Assembly: GCA_017531925.1 (NCBI GenBank)
Contig: JAFXKD010000012.1
Span: forward strand, 1-41,229
Source: Clostridia bacterium
GTDB lineage: Bacteria; Bacillota; Clostridia; Oscillospirales; CAG-272
DNA length: 41,229 bases
Direction of reading: 5' to 3'
Part shown: positions 17,348 to 26,572 of the stretch, one piece after another
Position numbering within the stretch: position 1 is the first letter of the stretch
Layout of the letters: every line of letters starts with the position of its first letter
Translations under genes and position numbers: made by a program
Notes under the pieces: generated by a model
Databases searched by the model: none
Seen by the model: only the letters and a program-made list of their open reading frames with translations
What the model was told of the DNA's origin: nothing

Positions 17348-17376
17348 ATTATACACTTTTTCTCCCCTTTTTTCAA
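17348..17376 (-). promoter_or_regulatory. pflX-type gene promoter
   Basis: On the minus strand: TTGAAA (17376-17371), 17-bp spacer, TATAAT (17353-17348). Confidence 0.78.
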
Positions 17377-17384
17377 GTATTTAA

Positions 17385-17413
17385 TTGATTTCGCAGAAAA
17401 ATTGATGTATAAT
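17385..17413 (+). promoter_or_regulatory. Promoter reading toward the structured repeat and cinA
   Basis: TTGATT (17385-17390), 17-bp spacer, TATAAT (17408-17413), with two more TATAAT copies just downstream. If it drives cinA, the 136-nt family-B element would lie in a 500-nt leader. Confidence 0.55.
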
Positions 17414-17928
17414 TGAAATATAATACTGAAATATAATCATTTGTTTCGCACATACGTTAACATTACCGCACCACCACGGCTACACACCACACAAAACAAA
17501 TTTTAGAAAAATCAGATCCCCGATTTGATTTTTCGTAGTTTTGAAGATACGATATCAGCCGTCACGCTCGCGTGTAAGGATGATATCGGAGCTTAAAAAC
17601 CGATAAAACGCCCGCGTTTTATCGAAAATTTGTGTAAAATCTGCTCAAACCAAGCCATTAAAGTTTTTGCGGAGCTTTTTTCAAAAAGCGACAATCCAAA
17701 TCCACTAACTTTTAATACCAAAACCATTTAGCCGCTTTTCTTTGACACCGTAAGCGCAAAGAAAAGCTAACAAAAGAAACGCTGAATGCAGGGCTGCGCG
17801 CCCCGCACCCGCGCCACTACGCGTGGAGCGCCTACTTTTGAAAAAGTAGGCAAAACATCAGCGCGAAGCGCGGTGCGAACACAGTGCTAAGCCATATCAA
17901 ACAACCCAATCCCACAAAGGAGAACCAT
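17414..17928. other. Gene-free repeat block upstream of cinA
   Basis: There is no gene here. After the promoter come a CCACGGCTACACACCACAC flank, the 136-nt family-B element (17497-17632), a CTCAAACCAAG linker, a hairpin GCTTTTCTTTG/CAAAGAAAAGC (around 17735-17766), a GC-rich palindromic stretch, GCCTACTTTT/AAAAGTAGGC (17830-17851) and a 35-bp unit (17852-17886) that recurs twice at 31480-31555. The order of modules matches 31110-31555 and partly 13460-13700, so this is one composite element about 400 bp long. The cinA binding site lies at its right edge. Confidence 0.7.
17497..17632 (+). repeat. Family-B 136-nt structured repeat, copy B2
   Basis: Closed by CAAATTTT (17497-17504) and AAAATTTG (17625-17632). 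P2 is AAAAATCAGAT/ATTTGATTTTT (one G-T pair). P3 has a CGATATCA/TGATATCG core and a CACGC-TC-GCGTG apex. P4 is CGATAAAACGC/GCGTTTTATCG, 11 perfect pairs with a sequence unrelated to P4 of B1 and B3. Confidence 0.85.
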
Positions 17929-19188
17929 ATGAAGATCAAAACCGCCGAGATCCTCTGCGTCGGCACGGAGCTGCTGCTCGGAGAGGTCGTAAACACAAAC
18001 GCCGCATACATCTCGCAGGAGCTTGCACGCCTCGGAATTTCCGTCTATCACACAAGTGTGGTTGGCGACAATCCCGAAAGACTGAAAAAAGCGGCATCCG
18101 ATGCGCTGAACAACGCCGACCTGCTGATCCTTACGGGCGGACTCGGTCCCACGTACGACGATCTGACAAAGGAGACCGTCGCATCCCTTTTGGGACTTCC
18201 AATGGTCCGCGACGAGAAGATACTTGCCAAAATTGAAGAATTTTTCGTTTCCTGGGGCATAAAAATGCCCGAAAACAACGCAAAGCAGGCGGATATCCCC
18301 TTAGGCGCGCTCCCAATTCCAAACAAAACGGGCACCGCCCCCGGAATTTTCATCGACAACGGCAAAAACGTGGTCGTTCTCCTCCCCGGCCCGCCCTTTG
18401 AAATGAAGCCGATGTTCTCCGATTTCGTATTTCCCCGCCTGCGACAGATGAGCGACAAGGTGCTTGTCTGCCACAATATCCACATAATGGGTATGGGCGA
18501 GAGCGAGGTCGAGACCCACCTTCTGACCCTTATGCAGGATAGCACTAATCCCACACTTGCCCCCTATGCTAAGGAGGGCGAGATGAGATTGCGCGTCGGC
18601 GCGCTCGCAGAAAGCGAAGCAGAGGGCGAAAAAATGTGCGAAGAAATGATCGAAAAGGTCAAAAACAGCCCCGTAGGTCCTTATATCTACGCGCTTGACG
18701 CCGAAAATATAGAAAAATTGCTCGTTAGCACCCTTAAAGAAAAGGGACTCACCCTCTCGGTCGCCGAGAGCTGCACGGGCGGATATCTTGGAAAAAGAAT
18801 AACCGACGTCCCCGGCTCCTCTGCTGTCTTTGTTGGCGGCTTCATTACCTATTCAAATGAGACAAAATCCGCCCTTCTCGGCGTATCACCGGAAACACTT
18901 AAAAAGCACACCGCTGTTTCCGAGCAGACTGCAATAGAGATGGCTCGCGGCGCAAGAAAAATACTAAAAACAGATATCGCCGTCTCCGTAACGGGAGAGG
19001 CAGGTCCCACACCCGACCCCTCAACGGGCTGTGAAGTGGGAACAGTATATATCGGGCTTTCCGCAAATAATACGGAATATGCAACGCGTGTCTATATCTC
19101 CCGCCACCGCGACAGAGAGTATATCCGCAAGGTTGCCTCAAGCCGCGCTATGAGGGAAATTTTGAAATTTTTATCAAAAAATGGATAA
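17929..19188 (+). CDS. cinA: CinA-type competence/damage-inducible protein (NMN amidohydrolase domain)
   Basis: 419 aa, two domains. Residues ~1-250 are the MoCF-like/COG1058 domain (AEILCVGTELLLGEVVNTNA, LILTGGLGPTYDDLTKE, LLPGPPFEMKPMF). Residues ~260-419 are the CinA C-terminal NMN deamidase domain (LSVAESCTGGYLGKRITDVP, VSVTGEAGP). The enzyme recycles pyridine nucleotide by converting nicotinamide mononucleotide to nicotinate mononucleotide and can act on ADP-ribose in some species. The start at ATG 17929 is chosen from AAAGGAGA (17916-17923); an in-frame GTG at 17884 has no binding site and lies in the repeat. It stands alone downstream of a composite repeat; no recA follows. Confidence 0.95.
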   Translation: MKIKTAEILCVGTELLLGEVVNTNAAYISQELARLGISVYHTSVVGDNPERLKKAASDALNNADLLILTGGLGPTYDDLTKETVASLLGLPMVRDEKILAKIEEFFVSWGIKMPENNAKQADIPLGALPIPNKTGTAPGIFIDNGKNVVVLLPGPPFEMKPMFSDFVFPRLRQMSDKVLVCHNIHIMGMGESEVETHLLTLMQDSTNPTLAPYAKEGEMRLRVGALAESEAEGEKMCEEMIEKVKNSPVGPYIYALDAENIEKLLVSTLKEKGLTLSVAESCTGGYLGKRITDVPGSSAVFVGGFITYSNETKSALLGVSPETLKKHTAVSEQTAIEMARGARKILKTDIAVSVTGEAGPTPDPSTGCEVGTVYIGLSANNTEYATRVYISRHRDREYIRKVASSRAMREILKFLSKNG

Positions 19189-19237
19189 AAGTTTACAAAT
19201 TCACAACATTTTAATTACAATTTGTTTAAAAATTCCC

Positions 19238-19266
19238 TTGATTTTTCAAGGATTTTCCTATATAAT
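19238..19266 (+). promoter_or_regulatory. Promoter of the candidate small RNA
   Basis: TTGATT (19238-19243), 17-bp spacer, TATAAT (19261-19266), with no open frame downstream before a terminator. Predicted start near 19273. Confidence 0.72.
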
Positions 19267-19272
19267 ATACAT

Positions 19273-19463
19273 AAGCATAAATGCTTAATGATCCTGTAAC
19301 ATATCTAAACATTTGAGAAAACGTACGTTACAGCCGGAAATTTGGATTTGTTTTTAGTTTTTTCTCTCCTCAAATCATTCCGGTGACCCCTGCCCTTTTA
19401 TCACAAAACGGCAGCTAAACCTCCACCACCAGTAACCACGTTTTCTCAAATGTCCTTTTTTAT
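19273..19463 (+). ncRNA. Candidate structured small RNA with anti-Shine-Dalgarno loops
   Basis: This stretch has its own promoter, no credible reading frame and a strong fold. Outer helix: ACATTTGAGAAAACGT (19309-19324) pairs perfectly with 19438-19453 (16 bp) and continues as GTTAC/GTAAC. Two inner hairpins follow: CCGGAA...GATTTG/CAAATC...TTCCGG (19334-19383), and CTGCC/GGCAG with TTTT/AAAA (19390-19414). The loop of the first contains CTCTCCT and the strand after the second contains CCTCC; both are complementary to Shine-Dalgarno sequences. The outer helix is followed at once by CCTTTTTTATTTT, so the helix could itself terminate the transcript. It does not match the 6S, SRP, tmRNA or RNase P layouts I know. 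Nothing else is seen in the 19189-19520 gap except a second terminator. Confidence 0.6.
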
Positions 19464-19493
19464 TTTCAGCCAAAACCGTATATTTTTTAAAAG

Positions 19494-19517
19494 AAAGCGC
19501 CGCGCGGCGCTTTTTTT
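19494..19517 (+). terminator. Second terminator after the small-RNA candidate
   Basis: AAAGCGCC, GCGC loop, GGCGCTTT, then a T run. It sits directly upstream of the next promoter and insulates it. Confidence 0.85.
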
Positions 19518-19520
19518 GTG

Positions 19521-19549
19521 TTGACAACAAAAAATTTTTATGAGATAAT
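19521..19549 (+). promoter_or_regulatory. Promoter of the CE12-like lipoprotein gene
   Basis: TTGACA (19521-19526), 17-bp spacer, GATAAT (19544-19549). Confidence 0.7.
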
Positions 19550-19582
19550 AAAATTACCAAATAATGAAACGAGGTAAAGAAA

Positions 19583-21520
19583 ATGAAAAACCGTTATCTT
19601 AGGCTTTTAGCACTCATCCTCGCGGCGATGATATTCGCAACGTCCTGCTCACTGCTCGAATTTTTCGGCATAGGAAGCACCACAACGCAGAGCTCATCGT
19701 CTTCATCGACCTCGTCCACGTCGGACGGTACAAACGGCGGCGATCCCGTCATCAAAAACGATGCTACCCCCACCATATTCCTCGCGGGCGACTCCACAGT
19801 AAAGACCTACGAGGACGCGCAGTACATCGGCGGTTGGGGTCAGTTTCTCCCTCTCTTCCTTGACGAGAGCATAACCGTTGTAAACGCGGCTCAGGGCGGC
19901 AGAAGCTCGCGCTCATTCATCAACGAGGGCAGACTTTTCAACATTGACGATCCCGACTACAAATACTCCTTCTCTCAGAACGACGGAAACTCCATTGAGG
20001 ACACGATAAAGGAGGGCGATTTCCTCTTTATCCAGTTTGGTCATAACGATGATGCCTCAAAGATTTCAAATTATTCCACGATTTTTGACAGAATGGTGCC
20101 CCTCGGCGAGCCGGATGAAAACGGAATCTATCCCACGACCCCCGCAGAAAAGGTTCCCACCTCCACTCTTCCCGAGGAATATACCGATAAGGCGACCGAT
20201 TCCGAGAAATCAAAGGCTCTTTCGGAGATAGCCAAATACGGCTCCGAATACTACGCATACAATAGCGGCGGCACATATAAATGGTACTTAAAGCAGTATA
20301 TCGATTTTGCGAGAAGTGTTGGCGCGATCCCCGTTCTCGTAACTCCCGTTGCAAGAGTTAAATTCAGCAGCAACGTGATAATAGGCGGAGCGGGACTCCA
20401 CGGAGCTAACTTTGCCTACGTTGAGGCGGTAAGACAGCTTGCTAAGGAGGAAAACTGCCTTCTTATCGACCTTTTTGCAGAGAGCAAGACCATACTTGAA
20501 ACGGCTACACCCGCCTATGCAAATTATCTTATGGCGCTCAAGCCAAACGATCTCACGGGTGAGTGGCCCGCAGGCTACGATGCAGCGTACGGCAATACCG
20601 ACGCGGGATACACGGGCATCGAAGCGACCCACTATAATAAATATGGCGCATTTATCCAGGCTGCAAAGGTAGCGGAGCTGATCCTTCATACCGAGGACGA
20701 AGCAGCGGACGGCGAGCGCTTCAATTTCACAGATCACGTCCTCACAGAACCCCGTGAATACGTTGATCCCTCAAATCTCATCGGCAAAACTACCGTTGCG
20801 GCAATCGAGGGACTGTTTGAAACGGTAAAGGTCACAAATCCCGACAGGTCCTACCCCTCGGCTACGGAGATAGTAGAGCCTATCGATGCTCTTGCTTCTC
20901 TTGGCGAAGTTAGCGCGGAAAACTACCTTGAGCTTCAAGTAAAATGCGAGGAGATCAGGGCAAAGTACGACGCGCTCAATGTTGACGACAGACCCGCCGT
21001 CACAAATCTTTCAGTCCTTGAGAAATACGAGGCGGATATCGACGCTCAGATAGAGGCTAACAGACCAAAGCCCACAAAGGTCGTCATATTCAGCGCGAGC
21101 GATCTCTTGCTCGATACGTATGATGCAACGGTCGAGGAGCAGGGCTTCACGATCGTCGGAACGAGCGATAAAAAAATGGAAAAGAAAAAAGTTGCCGTAA
21201 CCTTCTCCCACGGCGGCGAGACATATACCACAACGCACGGTCTCAGCGTTGGCGGAAAGGCTACCTTCGGCAAAAACAGATACGTGTCCTTCACCGTTGA
21301 AGGCGCGTGCAGAGTAACGGTTGCCGTGCAGTCCTCCAATGCTGCAGAGGCAAGAGTTCTCTCCCTTGCAAATTCCTCCAATACCGTTATCGGCTCCTAT
21401 GAAGCAGGAACGAGCGTAACCGTTTCTACACTCGACATCGACAGCGCAGGCACGTATTCAGTAGGAAGCGCAGGCAGCGGAATGTACATTTACTATATCA
21501 TTATCGAGTATTTCGATTAA
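19583..21520 (+). CDS. SGNH esterase lipoprotein, rhamnogalacturonan-acetylesterase-like (CE12)
   Basis: 645 aa. A lipoprotein signal ends in FATSC with lipidated Cys22, followed by a Ser/Thr-rich linker (~32-52). The SGNH domain has GDSTVKTY (nucleophile Ser71), GWGQFL, NAAQGGRSSRSF, the block-III FGHND (in FLFIQFGHNDD) and a late acid/base pair with His in ATHYN, the layout of CE12 rhamnogalacturonan acetylesterases. Residues ~400-490 are helical and charged. The C-terminal ~150 residues are a Gly/Ser-rich beta domain (from VVIFSASDLL to YYIIIEYFD) resembling carbohydrate-binding sandwiches attached to pectin enzymes. It likely removes acetyl groups from pectin at the cell surface. It is a single gene with its own promoter and terminator. 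Substrate is inferred from family and from pectin-related neighbours at 39150. Confidence 0.88.
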   Translation: MKNRYLRLLALILAAMIFATSCSLLEFFGIGSTTTQSSSSSSTSSTSDGTNGGDPVIKNDATPTIFLAGDSTVKTYEDAQYIGGWGQFLPLFLDESITVVNAAQGGRSSRSFINEGRLFNIDDPDYKYSFSQNDGNSIEDTIKEGDFLFIQFGHNDDASKISNYSTIFDRMVPLGEPDENGIYPTTPAEKVPTSTLPEEYTDKATDSEKSKALSEIAKYGSEYYAYNSGGTYKWYLKQYIDFARSVGAIPVLVTPVARVKFSSNVIIGGAGLHGANFAYVEAVRQLAKEENCLLIDLFAESKTILETATPAYANYLMALKPNDLTGEWPAGYDAAYGNTDAGYTGIEATHYNKYGAFIQAAKVAELILHTEDEAADGERFNFTDHVLTEPREYVDPSNLIGKTTVAAIEGLFETVKVTNPDRSYPSATEIVEPIDALASLGEVSAENYLELQVKCEEIRAKYDALNVDDRPAVTNLSVLEKYEADIDAQIEANRPKPTKVVIFSASDLLLDTYDATVEEQGFTIVGTSDKKMEKKKVAVTFSHGGETYTTTHGLSVGGKATFGKNRYVSFTVEGACRVTVAVQSSNAAEARVLSLANSSNTVIGSYEAGTSVTVSTLDIDSAGTYSVGSAGSGMYIYYIIIEYFD

Positions 21521-21530
21521 TAACCCAAAA

Positions 21531-21557
21531 ATGCGGAGGCGCAAGCCTCCGCTTTTT
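21531..21557 (+). terminator. Terminator between convergent genes
   Basis: GCGGAGGC, GCAA loop, GCCTCCGC, then TTTTTC on the plus strand, where the T run is longer. It separates the esterase gene from the DUF4830 gene. Confidence 0.87.
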
Positions 21558-22040
21558 CTATTTTCTTTCAAGCCCGTGAACGAAGCCGCTCACGTCAGCG
21601 GAGCAGACGTCACCGCCGATGACGGTATTTTTGTAAACGAGGATGTTCACAAGCACCTCCCCATCATAGTCGGGGTAGTTCTTGACCGCATATGTGTAGC
21701 GCATAACGCTCTTTTTCTTGTATGCAGAAAGATCAAGCCCCTGCCGTCTCTGTATCTCGTTGTACTCCAAAAATATCTTGTCAAATTCCGCAGGGATCTT
21801 CACCTGCTTTTCTTCGATTACCTGAGCCTCTACCTCCCAGCCAAACTGCTTTAAAAAATTGATCCTGTCCTCGTTGCTCTTGATCTTTTCGTAATTGTAG
21901 CTCACCGCCGCTCCTACAGGAGCCGAGCCATCGGTTGAGTAGGCAGGAGCAAACGCGATAAGTGTGATGAGAGCCGTGAGGGCAAGGCATATCACAGCGA
22001 AAAACTTTATGGTATTTGCGTGCATAGAATAAATAAACAT
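21558..22040 (-). CDS. DUF4830-like secreted or membrane-anchored protein
   Basis: 160 aa. An N-terminal hydrophobic segment (~residues 8-30) is a signal anchor. The rest matches the pattern I associate with DUF4830: NEDRINFLKQFGWEVE, then IPAEFDKIFLEYNEIQRRQG, LDLSAYKKKSVMRYTYAV and VIGGDV near the C-terminus. Function is unknown; the family is common in gut Clostridia. The start at ATG 22040 (MFIYSMHANT) is preferred because GGAGGT lies 7 nt upstream; an in-frame codon 24 bp earlier would overlap the upstream gene. It lies just downstream of a WecG-type transferase, so it is probably co-transcribed with it. Confidence 0.85.
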   Translation of the reverse strand: MFIYSMHANTIKFFAVICLALTALITLIAFAPAYSTDGSAPVGAAVSYNYEKIKSNEDRINFLKQFGWEVEAQVIEEKQVKIPAEFDKIFLEYNEIQRRQGLDLSAYKKKSVMRYTYAVKNYPDYDGEVLVNILVYKNTVIGGDVCSADVSGFVHGLERK

Positions 22041-22060
22041 AATCCACCTCCAAGATATGT

Positions 22061-22843
22061 TCAATTATATTCTCCTGCGCGCGCTTTCATTCCGCGATAG
22101 GGCAAAATTTTCCTCATTCCAAGCCCCATCGCAGCAAATATTACATCGAGCGAGCAGACAAAACGCGTGAGCCTCTCGGGTTCAAGAATGATCCGCCATA
22201 ACCATTCAAGATGCGCTTTTCTTATGATTGCGGGCGCGCGGCGAACATCCCCCGACCACACGTCGAGCGAACCGCCAAGGCAGGCAAACACTTTTACGCA
22301 GGGGAGAACGTCCCTATATTGCGAAACGAATTTTTCCTGCCTGGGAAATCCTCGGCACACTATGAGTATCCGCGCGCCCGAGGCGTTTATTTTTTCGCAG
22401 ACCAAGGAAGCCTCGTCATCACCAAAATAGCCGTGATGCACACCGCAGATCCTCAATTTCCGGTATTTTGAGGCAAGAGCCTGCGCCGCACGCTCGGCAA
22501 CTCCTTCTCTGCCGCCAAGCAGGAAAACGCCGTCTCCCCTATGTGAAGCAAGTCTTAGCAGCCCTTCACCGAAATCTATCCCCGGCACCGTGTTTTCAAG
22601 AGGCTCGCCGAGCAGTCCTGACACTATCTTCAGTCCAAAGCCGTCCGGCAGGGATACGTCGGACCCGGAAAGCATCCTCCTTGCCCCCTCGCTTCGATAC
22701 GCAGCCGAGAGCATCTCAAGATTGGGCGTAAAAAATACGCGCGCTTTCCCGTCTCCAAGGCTGTTCTCTGAAAAAGACAGAGCCTTCGTGAGATCGACGT
22801 CATCCACTAAAAATCCAAATAAATTTACTCTTTTTTGTAACAT
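22061..22843 (-). CDS. WecG/TagA/CpsF family glycosyltransferase
   Basis: 260 aa, the usual length. Family hallmarks are FFTPNLEMLSAA (N-terminal third), DVSLPDGFGLKIV, PGIDFGEGL, FLLGG, and GGSLDVWSGDVRRAP followed by LEWLWRIILEPERLTR. These enzymes transfer N-acetylmannosamine or a related amino sugar from a UDP donor to a lipid-linked intermediate in teichoic acid or surface polysaccharide synthesis, at the inner membrane face. ATG 22843 is chosen with a GGGGGG purine tract upstream; an in-frame TTG lies 24 bp before it. It is divergent from proS: the proS -35 box is only 18 bp upstream of this start codon, so the two 5' regions share DNA. Subfamily cannot be assigned by eye. Confidence 0.92.
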   Translation of the reverse strand: MLQKRVNLFGFLVDDVDLTKALSFSENSLGDGKARVFFTPNLEMLSAAYRSEGARRMLSGSDVSLPDGFGLKIVSGLLGEPLENTVPGIDFGEGLLRLASHRGDGVFLLGGREGVAERAAQALASKYRKLRICGVHHGYFGDDEASLVCEKINASGARILIVCRGFPRQEKFVSQYRDVLPCVKVFACLGGSLDVWSGDVRRAPAIIRKAHLEWLWRIILEPERLTRFVCSLDVIFAAMGLGMRKILPYRGMKARAGEYN

Positions 22844-22860
22844 AAAATAAGTACCCCCCG

Positions 22861-22889
22861 TTGACAAAATATGAATTTTGTGCTATTAT
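22861..22889 (+). promoter_or_regulatory. proS promoter (extended -10)
   Basis: TTGACA (22861-22866), 17-bp spacer ending in an extended TGC, TATTAT (22884-22889). Confidence 0.75.
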
Positions 22890-22895
22890 TTCTAT

Positions 22896-24463
<1,568 letters not shown>

Positions 24464-24474
24464 TTTAAACAGGA

Positions 24475-24508
24475 AAAGGGAGTTCAAATAAACGGAACTC
24501 CCTTTATT
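24475..24508 (+). terminator. Terminator after proS
   Basis: GGGAGTTC (24478-24485), 9-nt loop, GAACTCCC (24495-24502), TTTATT. It is moderately strong. No separate promoter is obvious before the SEDS gene 26 bp downstream, so some readthrough may be needed. Confidence 0.8.
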
Positions 24509-24533
24509 AGAAATCTATGAAAGGAGGGACGGT

Positions 24534-25694
24534 ATGTTCAGAGCCGTATCAAAATATCTGCGCAATTCCTTTGCGAGAATTGACAAAAAGATCTTGCTCT
24601 GCTCAATGATAATCACGCTTATGAGCCTTGTTACCATTTTTTCCGCAAGGGAAAACTTCGGTAACAGTAAATTTGTGATGCAGATCGCTATGACGGCGGT
24701 CGGAATGTGCGCGGTGATAGTCATCGTGAATATCGATTACAGGATGTTCGTGGACAGATACTGGATCCTTCTTTTTCTCGGCTCAACGCTCCTGCTCGCG
24801 CTCACGCTCGTTCTCGGCGACACGGGTGCAAACGGAACGGAAACGAGCAATAAAAGCTGGCTCACCATAATAAAAATAGGCAGCCGTACCTTCCAGATAC
24901 AGCCAAGTGAGTTTGTAAAGATAGCCTTCATCATAAGCTTTTCAAAGCATCTGTCCCTTGTCAAGGGCTCGATAAATAAGATCAATACGCTTATGCCCTT
25001 AGCTGCTCACGCGGGTGCGATCGTCGGACTCATACTGCTCTCGGGCGACCTTGGAGTTGCGCTCGTCTATATAGGCATTATCGCGATAATGCTTATCTAC
25101 GCAGGGCTCAGCCTGTGGTATTTTGTTGCTGCGGGCGGCGCGATAGTGCTTCTCTTCCCGTTTTTGTGGGATTTTCTCAATCTCTATCAGCAGGAGAGAA
25201 TACTGTACGGATTTCAGCCGGAGCTTGACCCAACGGGATACGGCTTTCAGCCCCTTCTCTCCCTCGACGCTATCAGCGCGGGCGGATTTTTCGGCAGAGG
25301 GACGAACGAGGGCGGCTTTTATGAGGCTCTCCCCGCATCGCACACCGACTTCATCTTCGCCACCTATTGCGAGATGTTCGGCTTTGTGGGAGCTATCGCG
25401 TTCCTTGTGGTCCTGATCGCGCTCGTTATCAGGATGATAAACATAGCCAAAAAATGCAGAAACGAGTTCGGCTCGCTCATCTGCATAGGCATTGCGGGAA
25501 TGTTCATAGTGCAGTCCGTAATGAATATAGGAATGTGCTTGGCTCTTCTGCCCGTAATCGGCATCACCCTTCCCTTTATGAGCTACGGCGGCTCGTCGAT
25601 GCTTGCGCTGTATCTTGCAATGGGAGTGTTGCATGCGATCTCGGCATACGAAAACAACAGCGGCTTGAAGCGAAAATACAGAAGATACAAATAA
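24534..25694 (+). CDS. SEDS family peptidoglycan glycosyltransferase (FtsW/RodA/SpoVE)
   Basis: 386 aa with about ten membrane spans. SEDS signatures are NKSWLTIIKIGSRTFQIQPS followed by EFVKIA, the loop LDAISAGGFFGRG, the catalytic-Asp segment LPASHTDFIFATYCEMFG (Asp of TDFIF), and near the C-terminus LPFMSYGGSSMLALYLAMG. SEDS proteins polymerise lipid II into glycan strands and work with a class-B penicillin-binding protein, which is not present here. The ribosome binding site is AAAGGAGGG. An isolated location favours RodA-like or sporulation roles, but the three subgroups cannot be separated by eye, so no symbol is given. Confidence 0.92.
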   Translation: MFRAVSKYLRNSFARIDKKILLCSMIITLMSLVTIFSARENFGNSKFVMQIAMTAVGMCAVIVIVNIDYRMFVDRYWILLFLGSTLLLALTLVLGDTGANGTETSNKSWLTIIKIGSRTFQIQPSEFVKIAFIISFSKHLSLVKGSINKINTLMPLAAHAGAIVGLILLSGDLGVALVYIGIIAIMLIYAGLSLWYFVAAGGAIVLLFPFLWDFLNLYQQERILYGFQPELDPTGYGFQPLLSLDAISAGGFFGRGTNEGGFYEALPASHTDFIFATYCEMFGFVGAIAFLVVLIALVIRMINIAKKCRNEFGSLICIGIAGMFIVQSVMNIGMCLALLPVIGITLPFMSYGGSSMLALYLAMGVLHAISAYENNSGLKRKYRRYK

Positions 25695-25725
25695 AAAACG
25701 GCGTTTGTTCAAACGCCGTTTTTTA
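25691..25725 (+). terminator. Bidirectional terminator
   Basis: AACGGCGTTTG, TT, CAAACGCCGTT with A and T runs on either side; it serves the SEDS gene and the convergent aldo/keto reductase gene. Confidence 0.9.
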
Positions 25726-25730
25726 TTTGT

Positions 25731-26567
25731 TCAGCTCCTGTAAGGTCTTGTAGGACCTATGTGATGGAGCGAATCGAGATATTCCATATCCTCCTTCGAG
25801 ATCTCAAAATCGACAAGGAGGTTTTCTTCTATTCTGTCCCTGTTAACGGATTTCGGGAGCGGGAGCGTGCCCTTTTCAATGCAGTATCTTATGCAAAGAC
25901 GCGCCACGCTTACACCGTATTTCTGCGCAAGAGATACAAGATCGCCGTGCTGCACTATCGCGCCCGTTGCAAGAGGAGAATACGCTTCAATTAGTATTCC
26001 GCGCTCACGGCAGTAGTCGTAAATCGCATCCTGCGTGTTTCCGATAAAAAATCTTATCTGATTTACCGCAGGCACAAATCCCGTAGCTGAGACCAAAGGC
26101 TCAATATCACTTTTGTGAAAATTTGAAACACCGATCGCGCGCACCTTAACCTCATTGTAAAGCTCTATCATCGCGCGCCACACCTCAATATTACCATCAG
26201 TACAGTCCGAGCCCACGTCACTCCAGGGCCACGGCGCGTGAATGAGATAGAGATCAAGATGATCCGTGCCAAGATTCTTCAAGGACGCATAAAAATGCTC
26301 CTTTGCGCCGTCAAAGGTCTTGATGTCCGCGGGCAGCTTTGTCGTAATGAATACGTCATCGCGCGAAAGACCGCTGTCGGCAATAGCGCGCGCAACGCTT
26401 CCCTCGTTTCCGTAGGCAAACGCCGTGTCAATGTGACGGTATCCCGCCCTTAGCGCATGCAGACAGGAAAGGTACGCCTCATCCCCGTCCGCGACCTGCC
26501 ACGTGCCAAAGCCAATCGCAGGAATTTTCACACCGTTGTTCAGTGTATAAAAGCTACTTTTAATCAT
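25731..26567 (-). CDS. Aldo/keto reductase
   Basis: 278 aa, NADPH-dependent (beta/alpha)8 barrel oxidoreductase. The catalytic tetrad is visible: Asp and Tyr in HIDTAFAYGNE (around residues 46-56), Lys in VFITTKLP, His in LYLIHAPWPW. The C-terminal cofactor-binding segment is in GTLPLPKSVNRDRIEENL. The 2,5-diketo-gluconate-reductase-like family acts on sugar aldehydes or other carbonyls; the substrate is unknown. It begins 5 bp after the stop of a membrane-bound HTH regulator gene, with AAAGGA inside that gene's end serving as binding site, so the pair forms one transcript and the regulator may sense conditions relevant to this enzyme. Confidence 0.94.
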   Translation of the reverse strand: MIKSSFYTLNNGVKIPAIGFGTWQVADGDEAYLSCLHALRAGYRHIDTAFAYGNEGSVARAIADSGLSRDDVFITTKLPADIKTFDGAKEHFYASLKNLGTDHLDLYLIHAPWPWSDVGSDCTDGNIEVWRAMIELYNEVKVRAIGVSNFHKSDIEPLVSATGFVPAVNQIRFFIGNTQDAIYDYCRERGILIEAYSPLATGAIVQHGDLVSLAQKYGVSVARLCIRYCIEKGTLPLPKSVNRDRIEENLLVDFEISKEDMEYLDSLHHIGPTRPYRS

Positions 26568-26572
26568 TCATC

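Noticed and set aside
19273..19463. 6S RNA or SRP RNA
   Set aside because: 6S is one long bulged hairpin with a central bubble and SRP has a GGAA-capped domain IV; this folds as a three-way junction with neither feature.
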